From an uncultured Collinsella sp. (lineage in GTDB: Bacteria > Actinomycetota > Coriobacteriia > Coriobacteriales > Coriobacteriaceae), in the NCBI GenBank assembly GCA_902478945.1, contig CABSMX010000026.1, positions 1 to 22,837 of the forward strand: 22,837 nucleotides of DNA, written 5' to 3'. Each line of letters starts with the position of its first letter. Position 1 is the first letter of the stretch. The position numbers were made by a program, and so were the translations under genes. A model generated the notes under the pieces. That model saw only the letters and a program-made list of their open reading frames with translations, ran no database searches and was not told the origin of the DNA. Of this stretch, positions 14,251 through 22,837 are shown piece by piece.

Positions 14251-16704
14251 ATGCGGCATGTGCATATTCATGTGACGGGCATTGTGCAGGGCGTTGGCAT
14301 GCGACCGTTTGTGTATCGCGAGGCCATGGCGCATGGCATTTGCGGCTGGGTGCTCAATGCAGGCGACGGCGTGCACATCGAGGCGCACGCTCCGGCCGAT
14401 GCGCTCGATACTTTTGTTGCCGCGCTTTCTGAGCATGCGCCTGCGGCAGCCCGCGTAGAGCATGTCGAGGTTGTGGACTTGGCAGTCAACGGTTGGGATG
14501 CCGCCAATGAACAGGGTTTTCGCATCGTAGCATCGCAGGACCAGACCGCGCACACGACGCTCGTCTCGCCCGATATCGCCACCTGCGACGACTGTCTGCG
14601 CGAGTTGTTCGATCCCGCCGACCGACGCTATCACTACCCCTTTATCAACTGCACTAACTGCGGCCCACGCTTTACCATCATCCGGTCGCTGCCTTATGAC
14701 CGAGCGGCCACGTCGATGGATTGCTTTCCCATGTGTCCCAAGTGCGCCGCGGAGTATGCCGACCCACTCGACCGGCGTTTTCACGCACAGCCCGATGCCT
14801 GCTTTGATTGCGGGCCACATATTACCTGGCGCGAGGCAGAGGGCGACATGGAGCTCGAAGGCTCGGGGGCGACGCCAGCCGTCGGCAGCTCGTGCGAAAC
14901 CAGCGATGCCATTATTGACCGCTGTGTCGAGTTGCTGGCCAGCGGCGGTATTGTCGCCATCAAGGGCCTGGGCGGATTCCATCTGGCCTGCAACGCCGCC
15001 AACGAGCAGGCGGTGGTCGAGCTGCGCCGTCGCAAGCGCCGCAGCAACAAGCCGCTTGCCGTTATGGTGCGCAGCCTTGCCGATACTGAACGCCTGTGCC
15101 ATGTCGATGATGCCGAGCGCGGCTTGCTAACCAGTAGCATCCGCCCCATCGTGCTGTTGCGCCGGCGTGCTGTTGGCGAGGGAGATTCCCCCGACGCCCT
15201 TACACTCGCGCCATCCGTCGCGCACGATCTACCCGAGCTCGGTGTCATGCTCCCCTACACCCCGCTTCAGCATCTGTTGCTTGCCGCGGCAGAAGCCCGC
15301 GGTATGCACGCGCTCGTCATGACCAGCGGAAACCTGAGCGAAGAACCCATCGAGACCGACGATGACCTTGCCTGGGAACACCTCGTTGCCGCCGGCATTG
15401 CCGACGCGCTGCTCGGCAACGACCGCGCAATTCTGTCGCGCTACGACGACTCTGTAGTGCGCGCGGCGAACGGCGCGGTTGTGCCCGTTCGCCGCGCTCG
15501 CGGATATGCACCCCAGCCGCTGCCGTTGCCGGCGCTCGACGGCGCTCCGTCCTGCGTGCTCGCCTGCGGGCCACAACAAAAGGCCACGATTGCGCTCACG
15601 CGTGAAGGGACGAACGGCGAGGCAACCTGTTTTGTGTCGCAGCATATCGGCGATGTTGAAAACGGCGGGACCTTCGATGCCTGGAACGCCGCGCGCACGC
15701 GCTTGGAAAATCTCTTTAACTTGGTGCCCGCCGCCTTGGTCTGCGATCTACACCCCAGCTATCTATCGAGCCAGTGGGCGCGCGAGCAGGCGCGAAAATG
15801 CAATCTGCCGCTCGTTGAGGTGCAACACCATCACGCGCATATCGCGAGCGTAATGGCCGAGGCTATTGCCGCGGACCAGCTTACAACCGACGCGCGCGTC
15901 CTTGGCATCGCCTTTGACGGCACCGGCGCCGGCGCCGATGGGACCATTTGGGGCGGCGAGTTTCTTGTTGCCAGCCTTGGCGGCTTTGAGCGCGCCGCGC
16001 ATTTGCGCACCTGGGCGCTCCCCGGCGGGGCGGCCTCCGTGCGCGACGCCCGCCGCAACGCCTTTGCCCTGCTCAGTGAGCTCGACCTGCTTGAACACCC
16101 AGGAGCCGCGGGGCTCTTGGACAGCCTTGACGAGCAAACACGTAGTGTGACGGCAACGATGATCGAGCGTGGCATCAACAGCCCGCGCACCAGCAGCATG
16201 GGCCGCTTGTTTGATGCTGCGGCCGCGATCCTGGGCATTTGCGGCCAAGCGACCTACGAGGGCGAACCCGCCATCGAGCTCGAGGCCGCCGCCTGGCGCG
16301 CGCTCGGCGGTAAGACCGTTCGTCTCGACGGCAATCATGCAGGCGTATTCACGTCTGCCGACGACTCCCCCATCTTGGACCCCCAACCGCTCATCGAAGC
16401 TCTTCTGAATGGAATCGAGGCAGGCGCGCCGGCCGACAGGCTCGCCCTCGGGTTTCACATCGCCATTACGCACGCTGCGACCCACATCGCAAGCGAGATC
16501 TGCGCCCGTGAAGGCCTCGACACCGTCGCGCTCTCGGGCGGCGTGTTCATGAACCGACTTTTGCTCCAGCTCCTCACCCGTGAGCTCAAAAGCGTGGGTC
16601 TCACTGTCTTGGTTCCCCACTCCGTGCCCGTCAACGACGGCTGCATCGCCTACGGTCAGGCCGCCATCGCTCGCGCTCTCCTCGCGCAGACAGCATCGCG
16701 ATAG
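14251..16704 (+). CDS. hypF: HypF, carbamoyltransferase for hydrogenase CN ligand
   Basis: HypF uses carbamoyl phosphate and ATP to carbamoylate the C-terminal cysteine of HypE, the source of cyanide ligands in [NiFe] hydrogenase. The 817-aa protein has all four parts: an acylphosphatase domain (1-90, with GIVQGVGMRPFVYR), two zinc fingers with exact CX2C-X18-CX2C-X24-CX2C-X18-CX2C spacing (C112 to C187), a YrdC-like domain (about 220-410, KGLGGFHLACNA and KRRSNKPLAVMVR), and a Kae1/TobZ-like domain with HHHAH (526-530), AFDGTGAGADGTIWGGEF and SGGVFMN (762-768). Insertions near 195-218 and 307-318 make it somewhat longer than the usual 750 aa. The ATG at 14251 follows GAGGGG; a TTG at 14224 lies inside the hairpin and is disfavoured. 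Confidence 0.97.
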   Translation: MRHVHIHVTGIVQGVGMRPFVYREAMAHGICGWVLNAGDGVHIEAHAPADALDTFVAALSEHAPAAARVEHVEVVDLAVNGWDAANEQGFRIVASQDQTAHTTLVSPDIATCDDCLRELFDPADRRYHYPFINCTNCGPRFTIIRSLPYDRAATSMDCFPMCPKCAAEYADPLDRRFHAQPDACFDCGPHITWREAEGDMELEGSGATPAVGSSCETSDAIIDRCVELLASGGIVAIKGLGGFHLACNAANEQAVVELRRRKRRSNKPLAVMVRSLADTERLCHVDDAERGLLTSSIRPIVLLRRRAVGEGDSPDALTLAPSVAHDLPELGVMLPYTPLQHLLLAAAEARGMHALVMTSGNLSEEPIETDDDLAWEHLVAAGIADALLGNDRAILSRYDDSVVRAANGAVVPVRRARGYAPQPLPLPALDGAPSCVLACGPQQKATIALTREGTNGEATCFVSQHIGDVENGGTFDAWNAARTRLENLFNLVPAALVCDLHPSYLSSQWAREQARKCNLPLVEVQHHHAHIASVMAEAIAADQLTTDARVLGIAFDGTGAGADGTIWGGEFLVASLGGFERAAHLRTWALPGGAASVRDARRNAFALLSELDLLEHPGAAGLLDSLDEQTRSVTATMIERGINSPRTSSMGRLFDAAAAILGICGQATYEGEPAIELEAAAWRALGGKTVRLDGNHAGVFTSADDSPILDPQPLIEALLNGIEAGAPADRLALGFHIAITHAATHIASEICAREGLDTVALSGGVFMNRLLLQLLTRELKSVGLTVLVPHSVPVNDGCIAYGQAAIARALLAQTASR

Positions 16705-16749
16705 GCGTTTTTCCAGCCCGCGCGCCACCGTCTCACAGGTGTAACGCGT

Positions 16750-16778
16750 TTGCTCGTGACTCCCGCGAGCGCTACCAT
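16750..16778 (+). promoter_or_regulatory. Candidate hypCDE promoter
   Basis: TTGCTC (16750-16755) and TACCAT (16773-16778), each four of six consensus bases, are spaced 17 bp in the 129-bp gap between hypF and hypC. Transcription would start about 50 nt before hypC. Co-transcription with hypF remains possible. Confidence 0.3.
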
Positions 16779-16833
16779 CAACTGATGGGTAATTAGGCGC
16801 CTATCCAGCGCAAAACGTATAAAGGGGAACATT

Positions 16834-17094
16834 ATGTGCCTTGCCGTTCCCGGTAAAGTGGTCAAACGCGACGACGACCTTAAGGCGACCGTCGACATGA
16901 TGGGCATCGAGCGCCCCGTTTCGCTGCGCCTCGTGCCGACGGCACAGGTAGGCGACTATATTCTCGTGCACGCCGGCTTTGGCATTCAGATTGTCGACGA
17001 GCAGGAGGCCCAAGAGACCCTCGAGCTCGTCAATACTATGACCGAGCTGGCCAAAGAGGACCAACTCGCCAACAACCCGGTCGAGGCATACTAG
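16834..17094 (+). CDS. hypC: HypC, hydrogenase maturation chaperone
   Basis: This 86-aa HypC/HybG protein begins MCLAVPGKVV. Cys2, exposed after Met removal, carries the Fe(CN)2CO unit between HypD and the hydrogenase large-subunit precursor. The OB-like body continues with VDMMGIERPVSL and VGDYILVHAGFGIQIVD (conserved His46). The C-terminal helix is acidic. The ATG at 16834 is preceded by AAAGGGGA. Its TAG overlaps the hypD GTG by one base (TAGTG), indicating coupling with its direct partner. Confidence 0.97.
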   Translation: MCLAVPGKVVKRDDDLKATVDMMGIERPVSLRLVPTAQVGDYILVHAGFGIQIVDEQEAQETLELVNTMTELAKEDQLANNPVEAY

Positions 17095-18209
17095 TGGCGG
17101 CGACGCAGCCGGCTCGCTCCGGTATCGACTTTTCGGTATTTCGCGATTCCAAGCTGGCCCGCGAGCTCATCGAACGCATCCGTGAACTCGTCGGCGACCG
17201 CACCATCAACCTTATGGAAGTCTGCGGTACGCATACCGTGAGCATTGGCCGCTATGGCTTTCGCTCCATTATGCCGACGGGACTCAAACTGCTGAGCGGC
17301 CCGGGGTGTCCCGTTTGCGTCACCGCCAACCGTGACATCGATCACGCAATCGCGCTTTCCAACATGGACGGCGCCATCATCACCACCTTTGGCGACATGA
17401 TGCGCGTGCCCGGATCGTCCACCTCGCTTGCCGCGCAAAAGGCGGCGGGGCGCGACATCCGCATCGTTTACTCTCCGCTCGACGCACTCGACATTGCCGA
17501 GCAAAATCCCGAACGCCCGGTTATCTTTATGGGTGTGGGCTTTGAGACCACCACTCCCACCATCGCCGCCGCCATCCTGGAGGCAGACGCACGCGGGCTC
17601 CAGAACTTCTCGGTCTACTGTGCTCACAAGACCACGCCGCCGGCTCTGCGCGCGATCTCCAACGACCCCGAGACGACCATCGACGGCTTTATCCTGCCTG
17701 GTCACGTCGCTACCATCACAGGCCTGGCACCCTTTGGGTTTTTGGTCGATGAGTTCGAGACCCCGGGCGTGGTCACCGGGTTTGAGCCGGTCGATATCTT
17801 GCAGGGCATCTGCATGCTGGTCCAGATGGTTGTCGAAGGCAGGCCGGCGATCGACAACGCCTACCGCCGCGGCGTCAATGCAGACGGCAATCCCGTAGCA
17901 CGCCAGCTGGTCGAGCAGGTATTTGAGCCGTGCGACGCCACGTGGCGCGGGCTGGGACCGATTGCCAATTCGGGTCTTTCCATCCGACCCGAATTCGCGC
18001 GCTTTGATGCCGGCGCCCGTTTTGACGTGCCCATTGAACCGACGGTTGAGCCACGCGGATGCCGCTGCGGCGACGTGCTGCGCGGTGCCATCACGCCAAG
18101 CGACTGCCCGCTGTTCGGCCACGCATGTACGCCCGAACACCCCGTCGGCCCCTGCATGGTGAGCTCCGAAGGTAGCTGCGCGGCGTACTACCGCTACCGC
18201 GACTATTAG
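17094..18209 (+). CDS. hypD: HypD, Fe-S hydrogenase maturation protein
   Basis: HypD forms a complex with HypC and assembles the Fe(CN)2CO moiety. The 371-aa length is typical. Motifs are MEVCGTHT (C44), SGPGCPVCVT (C72, C75), VGFETTTP, GFILPGHV and the C-terminal [4Fe-4S] cysteines in GCRCGDVLRG, SDCPLFGHAC, VGPCMVSSEGSC. The start is a GTG at 17094 that overlaps the hypC stop by one base; the next family-like residues (IDFSVFRD) begin at position 11. hypE follows after 81 nt. Confidence 0.97.
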   Translation: MAATQPARSGIDFSVFRDSKLARELIERIRELVGDRTINLMEVCGTHTVSIGRYGFRSIMPTGLKLLSGPGCPVCVTANRDIDHAIALSNMDGAIITTFGDMMRVPGSSTSLAAQKAAGRDIRIVYSPLDALDIAEQNPERPVIFMGVGFETTTPTIAAAILEADARGLQNFSVYCAHKTTPPALRAISNDPETTIDGFILPGHVATITGLAPFGFLVDEFETPGVVTGFEPVDILQGICMLVQMVVEGRPAIDNAYRRGVNADGNPVARQLVEQVFEPCDATWRGLGPIANSGLSIRPEFARFDAGARFDVPIEPTVEPRGCRCGDVLRGAITPSDCPLFGHACTPEHPVGPCMVSSEGSCAAYYRYRDY

Positions 18210-18290
18210 GTTCCGCCGCTCTAACGAATGGCGGACCGGTCGACGCTGCGCCTCACCCATATAATTCCACCCACGATTGGAGTTTTCGAT

Positions 18291-19325
18291 ATGTCCCGTA
18301 CTGCCACCGATAGCACTGTCCTGCTGGGCCACGGCTCCGGCGGCCAGATGATGAAACGCATTATCGATGAGGTCTTTCTGGATGCCTTTGGGTCGCCCGA
18401 GCTGCTTGCGGGCAACGATGCCGGTGTCGCCGCGCTGCCCGCAAGCGGGCGAATCGCCATGTCGACCGACAGCTTTGTGGTAACGCCGCAGTTCTTCCCC
18501 GGCGGCAATATCGGCCGCCTCGCCGTATGCGGAACCGTCAACGACGTCGCGACCTCGGGCGCTAACGTGCGCTACCTCTCATGCGGCTTTATCCTCGAAG
18601 AGGGCTATCCCATGGACAAGCTGCGCCAAATTGTGCAGACCATGGCCGAAACGGCGCACGAGGCGGACGTGTCCATAATCACCGGCGACACTAAGGTGGT
18701 CGAGCGCGGCGGTGCCGACGGCGTCTACATCAATACCGCCGGCGTGGGCGAGGTTCCCGCAGGCGTGACGCTCAGCGGTGCCAACTGCCGGCCCGGCGAC
18801 GCCATCCTGGTGTCGGGTACGCTAGGCGACCACGGCATCGCCATCATGAGCCAACGCGAGGGCTTGGCGTTTTCGAGCGACATCGAAAGCGACGCTGCGC
18901 CGCTCAATCATCTGATTGCCGACGTGCTCGCCGCCGCCCCCGACACCCGCTGCTTCCGCGACCCCACACGCGGCGGCCTAGCATCCACGCTCAACGAGTT
19001 TGCCCAGGCCAGCGGCGTTGCTATGGAGATCGACGAGGATGCCGTGCCCGTGCGCCCCGATGTGCAGGCGGCATGTGAGATGCTCGGCTACGATGTGCTG
19101 CAGGTAGCAAACGAGGGCAAGATGGTCGCCGTGGTGCCTGCTGAGCAGGCCGATGCCGCGCTGGCGGCCATGCGTGCCGCGCGCTACGGCGAAAACGCCG
19201 CGATTATCGGCCGCGTGCTGCCGTTTGGACCGGACGCTCGGCCCGTCGTGCGCGTACGCACTGGCTGGGGCTCGACCCGCATCCTCGACATGCTCGTGGG
19301 AGAGCAGCTGCCAAGGATTTGCTAG
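18291..19325 (+). CDS. hypE: HypE, thiocarbamate dehydratase
   Basis: HypE is an AIR-synthase-like ATP-dependent enzyme that dehydrates the carbamoyl group placed on its C-terminal cysteine by HypF and donates CN to HypC-HypD. The 344-aa protein has the N-terminal LLGHGSGGQMMKRII, NDAGVAALP, STDSFVV, PGGNIGRLAVCGTVNDVA, ITGDTKVVERG and the C-terminal domain with RDPTRGGLASTLNEFA. It ends exactly in PRIC, so the modified cysteine (C344) is intact. The ATG at 18291 follows TTGGAG at 8-nt spacing; the frame is open from 18228 but those 21 residues are not family-like. Confidence 0.97.
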   Translation: MSRTATDSTVLLGHGSGGQMMKRIIDEVFLDAFGSPELLAGNDAGVAALPASGRIAMSTDSFVVTPQFFPGGNIGRLAVCGTVNDVATSGANVRYLSCGFILEEGYPMDKLRQIVQTMAETAHEADVSIITGDTKVVERGGADGVYINTAGVGEVPAGVTLSGANCRPGDAILVSGTLGDHGIAIMSQREGLAFSSDIESDAAPLNHLIADVLAAAPDTRCFRDPTRGGLASTLNEFAQASGVAMEIDEDAVPVRPDVQAACEMLGYDVLQVANEGKMVAVVPAEQADAALAAMRAARYGENAAIIGRVLPFGPDARPVVRVRTGWGSTRILDMLVGEQLPRIC

Positions 19326-19414
19326 CGGCTGCTCTGCAAGCTGTCCAGCATCCGACCACAATCGGCCCGCCCATTTTCACTGGGACGTTGGCCCACTCAA
19401 ACTGCGGGGAGATG

Positions 19415-19455
19415 GAAGGGCCCTCCTGCCGAGCTGATCGGCAGGAGGGCCCTTC
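19415..19455. terminator. Hairpin between convergent hypE and surface-protein genes
   Basis: A perfect 16-bp GC-rich stem (19415-19430 with 19440-19455, 9-nt loop) lies 90 nt after the hypE stop and 52 nt after the stop of the convergent gene. T-tracts are weak (CGCTTTGC on the plus strand), so it is a probable but not textbook shared terminator. Confidence 0.6.
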
Positions 19456-19506
19456 GCTTTGCAAAACCATACTCCTTGCAGTATTTACCTGTCAGGCAGA
19501 CGCTCG

Positions 19507-22500
19507 CTACGCCGCGCGACGCTTGGTGTAGAAAAACCAGCCGCCGACGGCCGCGATACCGACGATGCCCACGGCAACACCGGCGATGGCAAAGCCGTTC
19601 GAGCCCGCGTCCGCAGCCTTGTTGGCGGCGCCGGCGCTCAACGCGGCGGTCTTGCCGGACGTGCCCGACTTTTTGCCGCTCTTGTCTGTCTTGCCGGCGA
19701 CGGAAGACTCCGTCGAATCCTTCTTGCCGGATTCGGCCTCGGCCTTGGAATCGCCAGCTGCCTTGGCGCCCTCGCTCGAGGAAGCACCGGCCATCTTGGC
19801 GGCCACAGGAGCCATTACGCCCGCAAAACCGGCGGTCCCGTTGCCGGCACCGCCGTCCGACCCGGCACCCGGCGTCAGGACGCCCGGCGCCACCGTGGGC
19901 TTCTGCGGGTCCTTGCTGCTCGAGCCCTTGCCCGCCGTCACGGCCGTCTTCCAGGCAATCGTCTCTCCCGAGGAGACACGATACGTCGTGAGCGCGCGGA
20001 GCGCCTGCTCGGTCGCCATGGCGTTGGCCGCGCCGCCCTTGCTGTGCGCATGGCCGTTGCCGCCGTCCACGCGGTACAGGTCCAGCGCGCAGACCACGTT
20101 GGTCACGGCATTTGCAAACCCGTTAACGGGGTTGGCCGGGTCACGGTCGAGCGAAAGCAGCGCGAGGATCACCTGGGCATTGGCCTCGGCAGAACCGAAA
20201 TCACAGGTGCCCGCGCTCATCTTGCCCTTGAGGTAGGAGAGGCCGTTCTCGATGGCAGCATCGACCTTGGTGTCGCCCTCATAGGGCGCCACGGCCTGGA
20301 TCGCCATGGCCGTCAGGTCCACGTCGCCCAGACGCGTGCCCTCCACGGCGTCGTCGCTGCCGAGAAGCTCGCAGACGGCGTCCGCGAGGCTCGCGCGCGT
20401 CCAGGCAGAACCGGCGGGTACATCCGAGCCGCTCGCATTAAGCGCCATCAGCGCAAAGATCTTCTCGTTGGCGCGCGTCATATCGGTGCGGCTGCAGATG
20501 AGCTCGACCAGGTTGACGCCGTCATAGTCGGTGATGTCCTCGCCGATGGCGGAGAGGGCCAGCGCCACACGCTCGGTCTCAGTCAGAGCGCAGGTCGCAC
20601 TCCCCCACTCGGCCTTGTGCTTGGCCAGCGAGGCGCGGTAGTTGTCGAGCAGCTTGGAATCGATCTTGCGGCCCGCCTTGGCAAAGTCGTAGATCTCCCA
20701 CTCGTCGCCGTACTGGAAGGCGTCGGAGCTGCGGCGCACGTCGATGAACGCAGCGGCAGCATCGATGCCCGCCGAGGCGGACTCACTCGTGGCGGGGCTC
20801 GCGGCCACACCGGCCACGGTGATGGTAAGCGTCACGGGCTCGGCACCGGCGGTCGCGTCCACCGGCGTACCCGTCGCGACCACCGTGCCGGCCGAAAGCG
20901 CCGTCACCGTGTAGTCGCTCGAGGCCACGTACAGGCCGTCGTCGGGAGCGCCGTCGACGTGCTTCCAGGCGCCCTTCTCGTTGCGGTCGATGCCCACGAT
21001 ACCCGAGGCGTCCTTGCCGTCGAGCGTCTTGAACGTCCAGATGAGGCCGGGCTCGGTCACGCTCCAGCCGTCCGCGTCGTTCTTACCGGTAAAGGTCAGG
21101 TCGAGCTTTTGCGCCGAACCGGCCTTGAGGTAGAGGCTGTCCGTGCCGGCCGTCACGCTCGCAAGCGGATTTTGGTAAGCATAAGTCACGTCGCACGACG
21201 CGCTGATGACCTTGCCATCGGCGTCCGTGTCGGGCAGCGTCGCAGTAAACGTGGTGGTGCCAGCCTTGTACGCCGTGTAGCCGATCTCGCCCGCGGTGGT
21301 GTAGGCCGCCACGGCAGGATCGCTGCTCGTCACGGTAAAGTTGTCGCGGTTGGTGGCGTTGTCGGGCGCCACCACCGGGCGTGCGTGATCGGTCAAAAAC
21401 GCGCCGCGCTCGGAGAGTGGGTTGCGGCCCTGCAGGTAGACGGTGGCGCCGTCCTCGTTATAGCCCATCGAGATGGACGTGGCGGCCACGGCTTCGGACG
21501 TCAGCGTCACGCTCTTGGAGCCGGCGCCCGCAGATGCGGCGTCGCGCGGGGTAACGGTGATCGTGGCACTGCCGGCATGCTTGAAGTAAAAGCAGGCCGA
21601 GTAGTCGTTGCTGTAGATGGTCGTAGGATCGCTCGAGGCAAAGTGGAAGCGGCTGAACGAAACGGGCACGTACTCGCCCTTATCGGCGTCGACGTAATGC
21701 ACGCGAATCTCGAGGTTGCGCACCTCGGAGCCCTGGACGGTAGCCGCACCATCGGTCACGTTGCTCACGGTGCCGTCGGAGGCACGATACCACAGCTCAA
21801 AGTCGTCGAACTGCTTGGCCTTGGCCTTGATCTTGATGGTAGCCACGGTCTGCTCGGAGCCATCGCCCTTGTGCTCGGTGGCGGTCACCGTGCCAGTAGC
21901 GTTGTCGTAGACGTAGAGCTCACCCGTGGACTCGTTGATACCGATGTTGCCGCGGTTGGCGTCATCGGTGCCCCAGGTGATGGTGCTCGTGGCCGGGACG
22001 CCCTTAAGTGCAAAGACGCCAAGTTTGCGGTAGGCGTCCACAGCATCAGGCGAAACCTCGAGCATATGGCCGGCAACTGTCTGGCTGGTGCCGTCGTTGG
22101 CCGTGAAGCTCACGGTGTAGGCGTCGTCGGGCGTGGTGTCCTCGGGCGCCTGGTAGCTGTTGCCCGAGCCAAAGACCGGCGTGCCATTTTTATCGATACC
22201 CCAGCTGCTGCCGTTGGCGCCGCAGTTGGCGTTGATGAGATCGGCGAAGGCATCGGTGGCCATGTCGGCGGGGTCGACGGCATAGGAGTTGACGAGCGCC
22301 GAGGCGGGAGCGTCCATCTTGTTGGTGTGGAATGCGCCCCAGTAGGTGTTGACGAGCTGGCCCGCGCTATAGGTCGCGAACAGCGCGCCCGCTGTGCCCT
22401 CGGAGGTCGACACGCAGTTGGACACGATGCCGCCGTCGAGCGTACGCGCAAAGCCCGCGACGCCCTTGCCGGTCACACTCGTGGAGCAGTTGAGCACGGC

Positions 22501-22837
22501 ACCCTGAACCTTGTTGCCCAGGGGGCCGAACGCCTTGCCGTCCGTCGCCTGCTTGAGTTCACCGGAAAACGAGATGTTCTGCACCACGCCCGTGGAGGCA
22601 ACGCCGTCCATGAGCGACTTCACGCCACCGCCGTTGGCGAAGGTGATGGTGTGGCCCTGGCCGTCGAGTGTGCCCGCAAGTATGCCCATGGGAGCAAAGA
22701 AGTCCTCGTCATCGATGGTAATGTCGTTGTCGAGAACGTAATAGGCGTCGGCGTCGGCGGGTTTGAACTTGTTTTTGAGGTCGCTCTGCGAGCTCAGGTG
22801 CACTACGTTCTGCGGCTGAGCCACGGGCTCGGTGGGC
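19507..22837 (-). CDS. Large surface protein with beta-helix, Ig-like and alpha-toroid domains (5' end cut off)
   Basis: At least 1,109 residues are visible; the frame stays open to the window edge, so the start and any signal peptide lie outside. Numbered from Met/Val at 22824: a right-handed beta-helix-like region with GTLDGQGHTITF and GLUG-like repeats (about 50-220), several bacterial Ig-like domains (about 230-675, for example FTATLPDTDADG), then a helical region (about 690-955) resembling the alpha/alpha-toroid of squalene cyclases, prenyltransferases and cobalamin carriers (ALMALNASG, TAMAIQAVAPY, NAQVILALLSLD, ATEQALRAL). A Ser/Gly/Lys-rich linker leads to one membrane helix (about 1078-1098) and KRRAA. 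No LPxTG sortase motif is seen, so it is membrane-anchored. An adhesin or ligand-binding role is inferred. Confidence 0.85.
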   Translation of the reverse strand, partial: PTEPVAQPQNVVHLSSQSDLKNKFKPADADAYYVLDNDITIDDEDFFAPMGILAGTLDGQGHTITFANGGGVKSLMDGVASTGVVQNISFSGELKQATDGKAFGPLGNKVQGAVLNCSTSVTGKGVAGFARTLDGGIVSNCVSTSEGTAGALFATYSAGQLVNTYWGAFHTNKMDAPASALVNSYAVDPADMATDAFADLINANCGANGSSWGIDKNGTPVFGSGNSYQAPEDTTPDDAYTVSFTANDGTSQTVAGHMLEVSPDAVDAYRKLGVFALKGVPATSTITWGTDDANRGNIGINESTGELYVYDNATGTVTATEHKGDGSEQTVATIKIKAKAKQFDDFELWYRASDGTVSNVTDGAATVQGSEVRNLEIRVHYVDADKGEYVPVSFSRFHFASSDPTTIYSNDYSACFYFKHAGSATITVTPRDAASAGAGSKSVTLTSEAVAATSISMGYNEDGATVYLQGRNPLSERGAFLTDHARPVVAPDNATNRDNFTVTSSDPAVAAYTTAGEIGYTAYKAGTTTFTATLPDTDADGKVISASCDVTYAYQNPLASVTAGTDSLYLKAGSAQKLDLTFTGKNDADGWSVTEPGLIWTFKTLDGKDASGIVGIDRNEKGAWKHVDGAPDDGLYVASSDYTVTALSAGTVVATGTPVDATAGAEPVTLTITVAGVAASPATSESASAGIDAAAAFIDVRRSSDAFQYGDEWEIYDFAKAGRKIDSKLLDNYRASLAKHKAEWGSATCALTETERVALALSAIGEDITDYDGVNLVELICSRTDMTRANEKIFALMALNASGSDVPAGSAWTRASLADAVCELLGSDDAVEGTRLGDVDLTAMAIQAVAPYEGDTKVDAAIENGLSYLKGKMSAGTCDFGSAEANAQVILALLSLDRDPANPVNGFANAVTNVVCALDLYRVDGGNGHAHSKGGAANAMATEQALRALTTYRVSSGETIAWKTAVTAGKGSSSKDPQKPTVAPGVLTPGAGSDGGAGNGTAGFAGVMAPVAAKMAGASSSEGAKAAGDSKAEAESGKKDSTESSVAGKTDKSGKKSGTSGKTAALSAGAANKAADAGSNGFAIAGVAVGIVGIAAVGGWFFYTKRRAA

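Noticed and set aside
17091..18332. Minus-strand 413-codon ORF opposite hypD
   Set aside because: It is antisense to a motif-rich hypD, with no start signal.

Overview
The window reads as a segment of a high-GC, anaerobic, gut-type actinobacterium of class Coriobacteriia, most likely Collinsella or a close relative. This is inferred from gene content and order, not from a database search. The pointers are the actinobacterial dnaK-grpE-dnaJ-hspR order, a NiaR-controlled nadABC operon, a 2x[4Fe-4S] ferredoxin, hydrogenase maturation genes, and a large secreted protein with a C-terminal membrane anchor. Coding sequence is GC-rich, so long antisense shadow ORFs are common and are left out.

Layout, left to right. 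(1) 1-2739: tandem hairpins, then an aconitase-superfamily hydratase on the minus strand, bounded upstream by a perfect 35-bp inverted repeat. (2) 2779-7073: a heat-shock cluster on the minus strand, transcribed dnaK, grpE, dnaJ (zinc-finger-less type), hspR. A strong hairpin sits between grpE and dnaJ. (3) 7077-7668: a 592-bp divergent intergenic region with the dnaK and ferredoxin control regions and an unexplained set of mutually exclusive hairpins. It is followed by the ferredoxin gene (plus strand) and a bidirectional terminator. (4) 8000-11952: the minus-strand de novo NAD operon nadA-nadB-nadC-niaR. Its promoter is embedded in a near-perfect 19-bp-arm palindrome that is a good candidate NiaR operator. 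(5) 12110-13142: a divergent pair, a degenerate uracil-DNA-glycosylase-like protein (minus) and thioredoxin (plus, with terminator). (6) 13374-19325: a plus-strand nickel/hydrogenase block made of an unrecognised 82-aa helical protein, a NikR regulator with an unusual His/Cys-rich N-terminal tail, a long REP-like hairpin, then hypF, hypC, hypD and hypE. (7) 19507-22837: a large convergent surface protein on the minus strand, cut by the window's right edge.

How the parts work together. The nad operon makes quinolinate (NadB+NadA) and nicotinate mononucleotide (NadC) and carries its own putative repressor as last gene. HypF and HypE make the cyanide ligand of the [NiFe] hydrogenase active site, and HypC and HypD assemble the Fe(CN)2CO unit. 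NikR, a nickel sensor, stands directly upstream, which fits nickel-linked control. No hypA, hypB or hydrogenase structural genes are in the window. The chaperone cluster carries its own repressor (HspR) at the end. No CRISPR array, tRNA, rRNA, phage or insertion-sequence transposase was seen.
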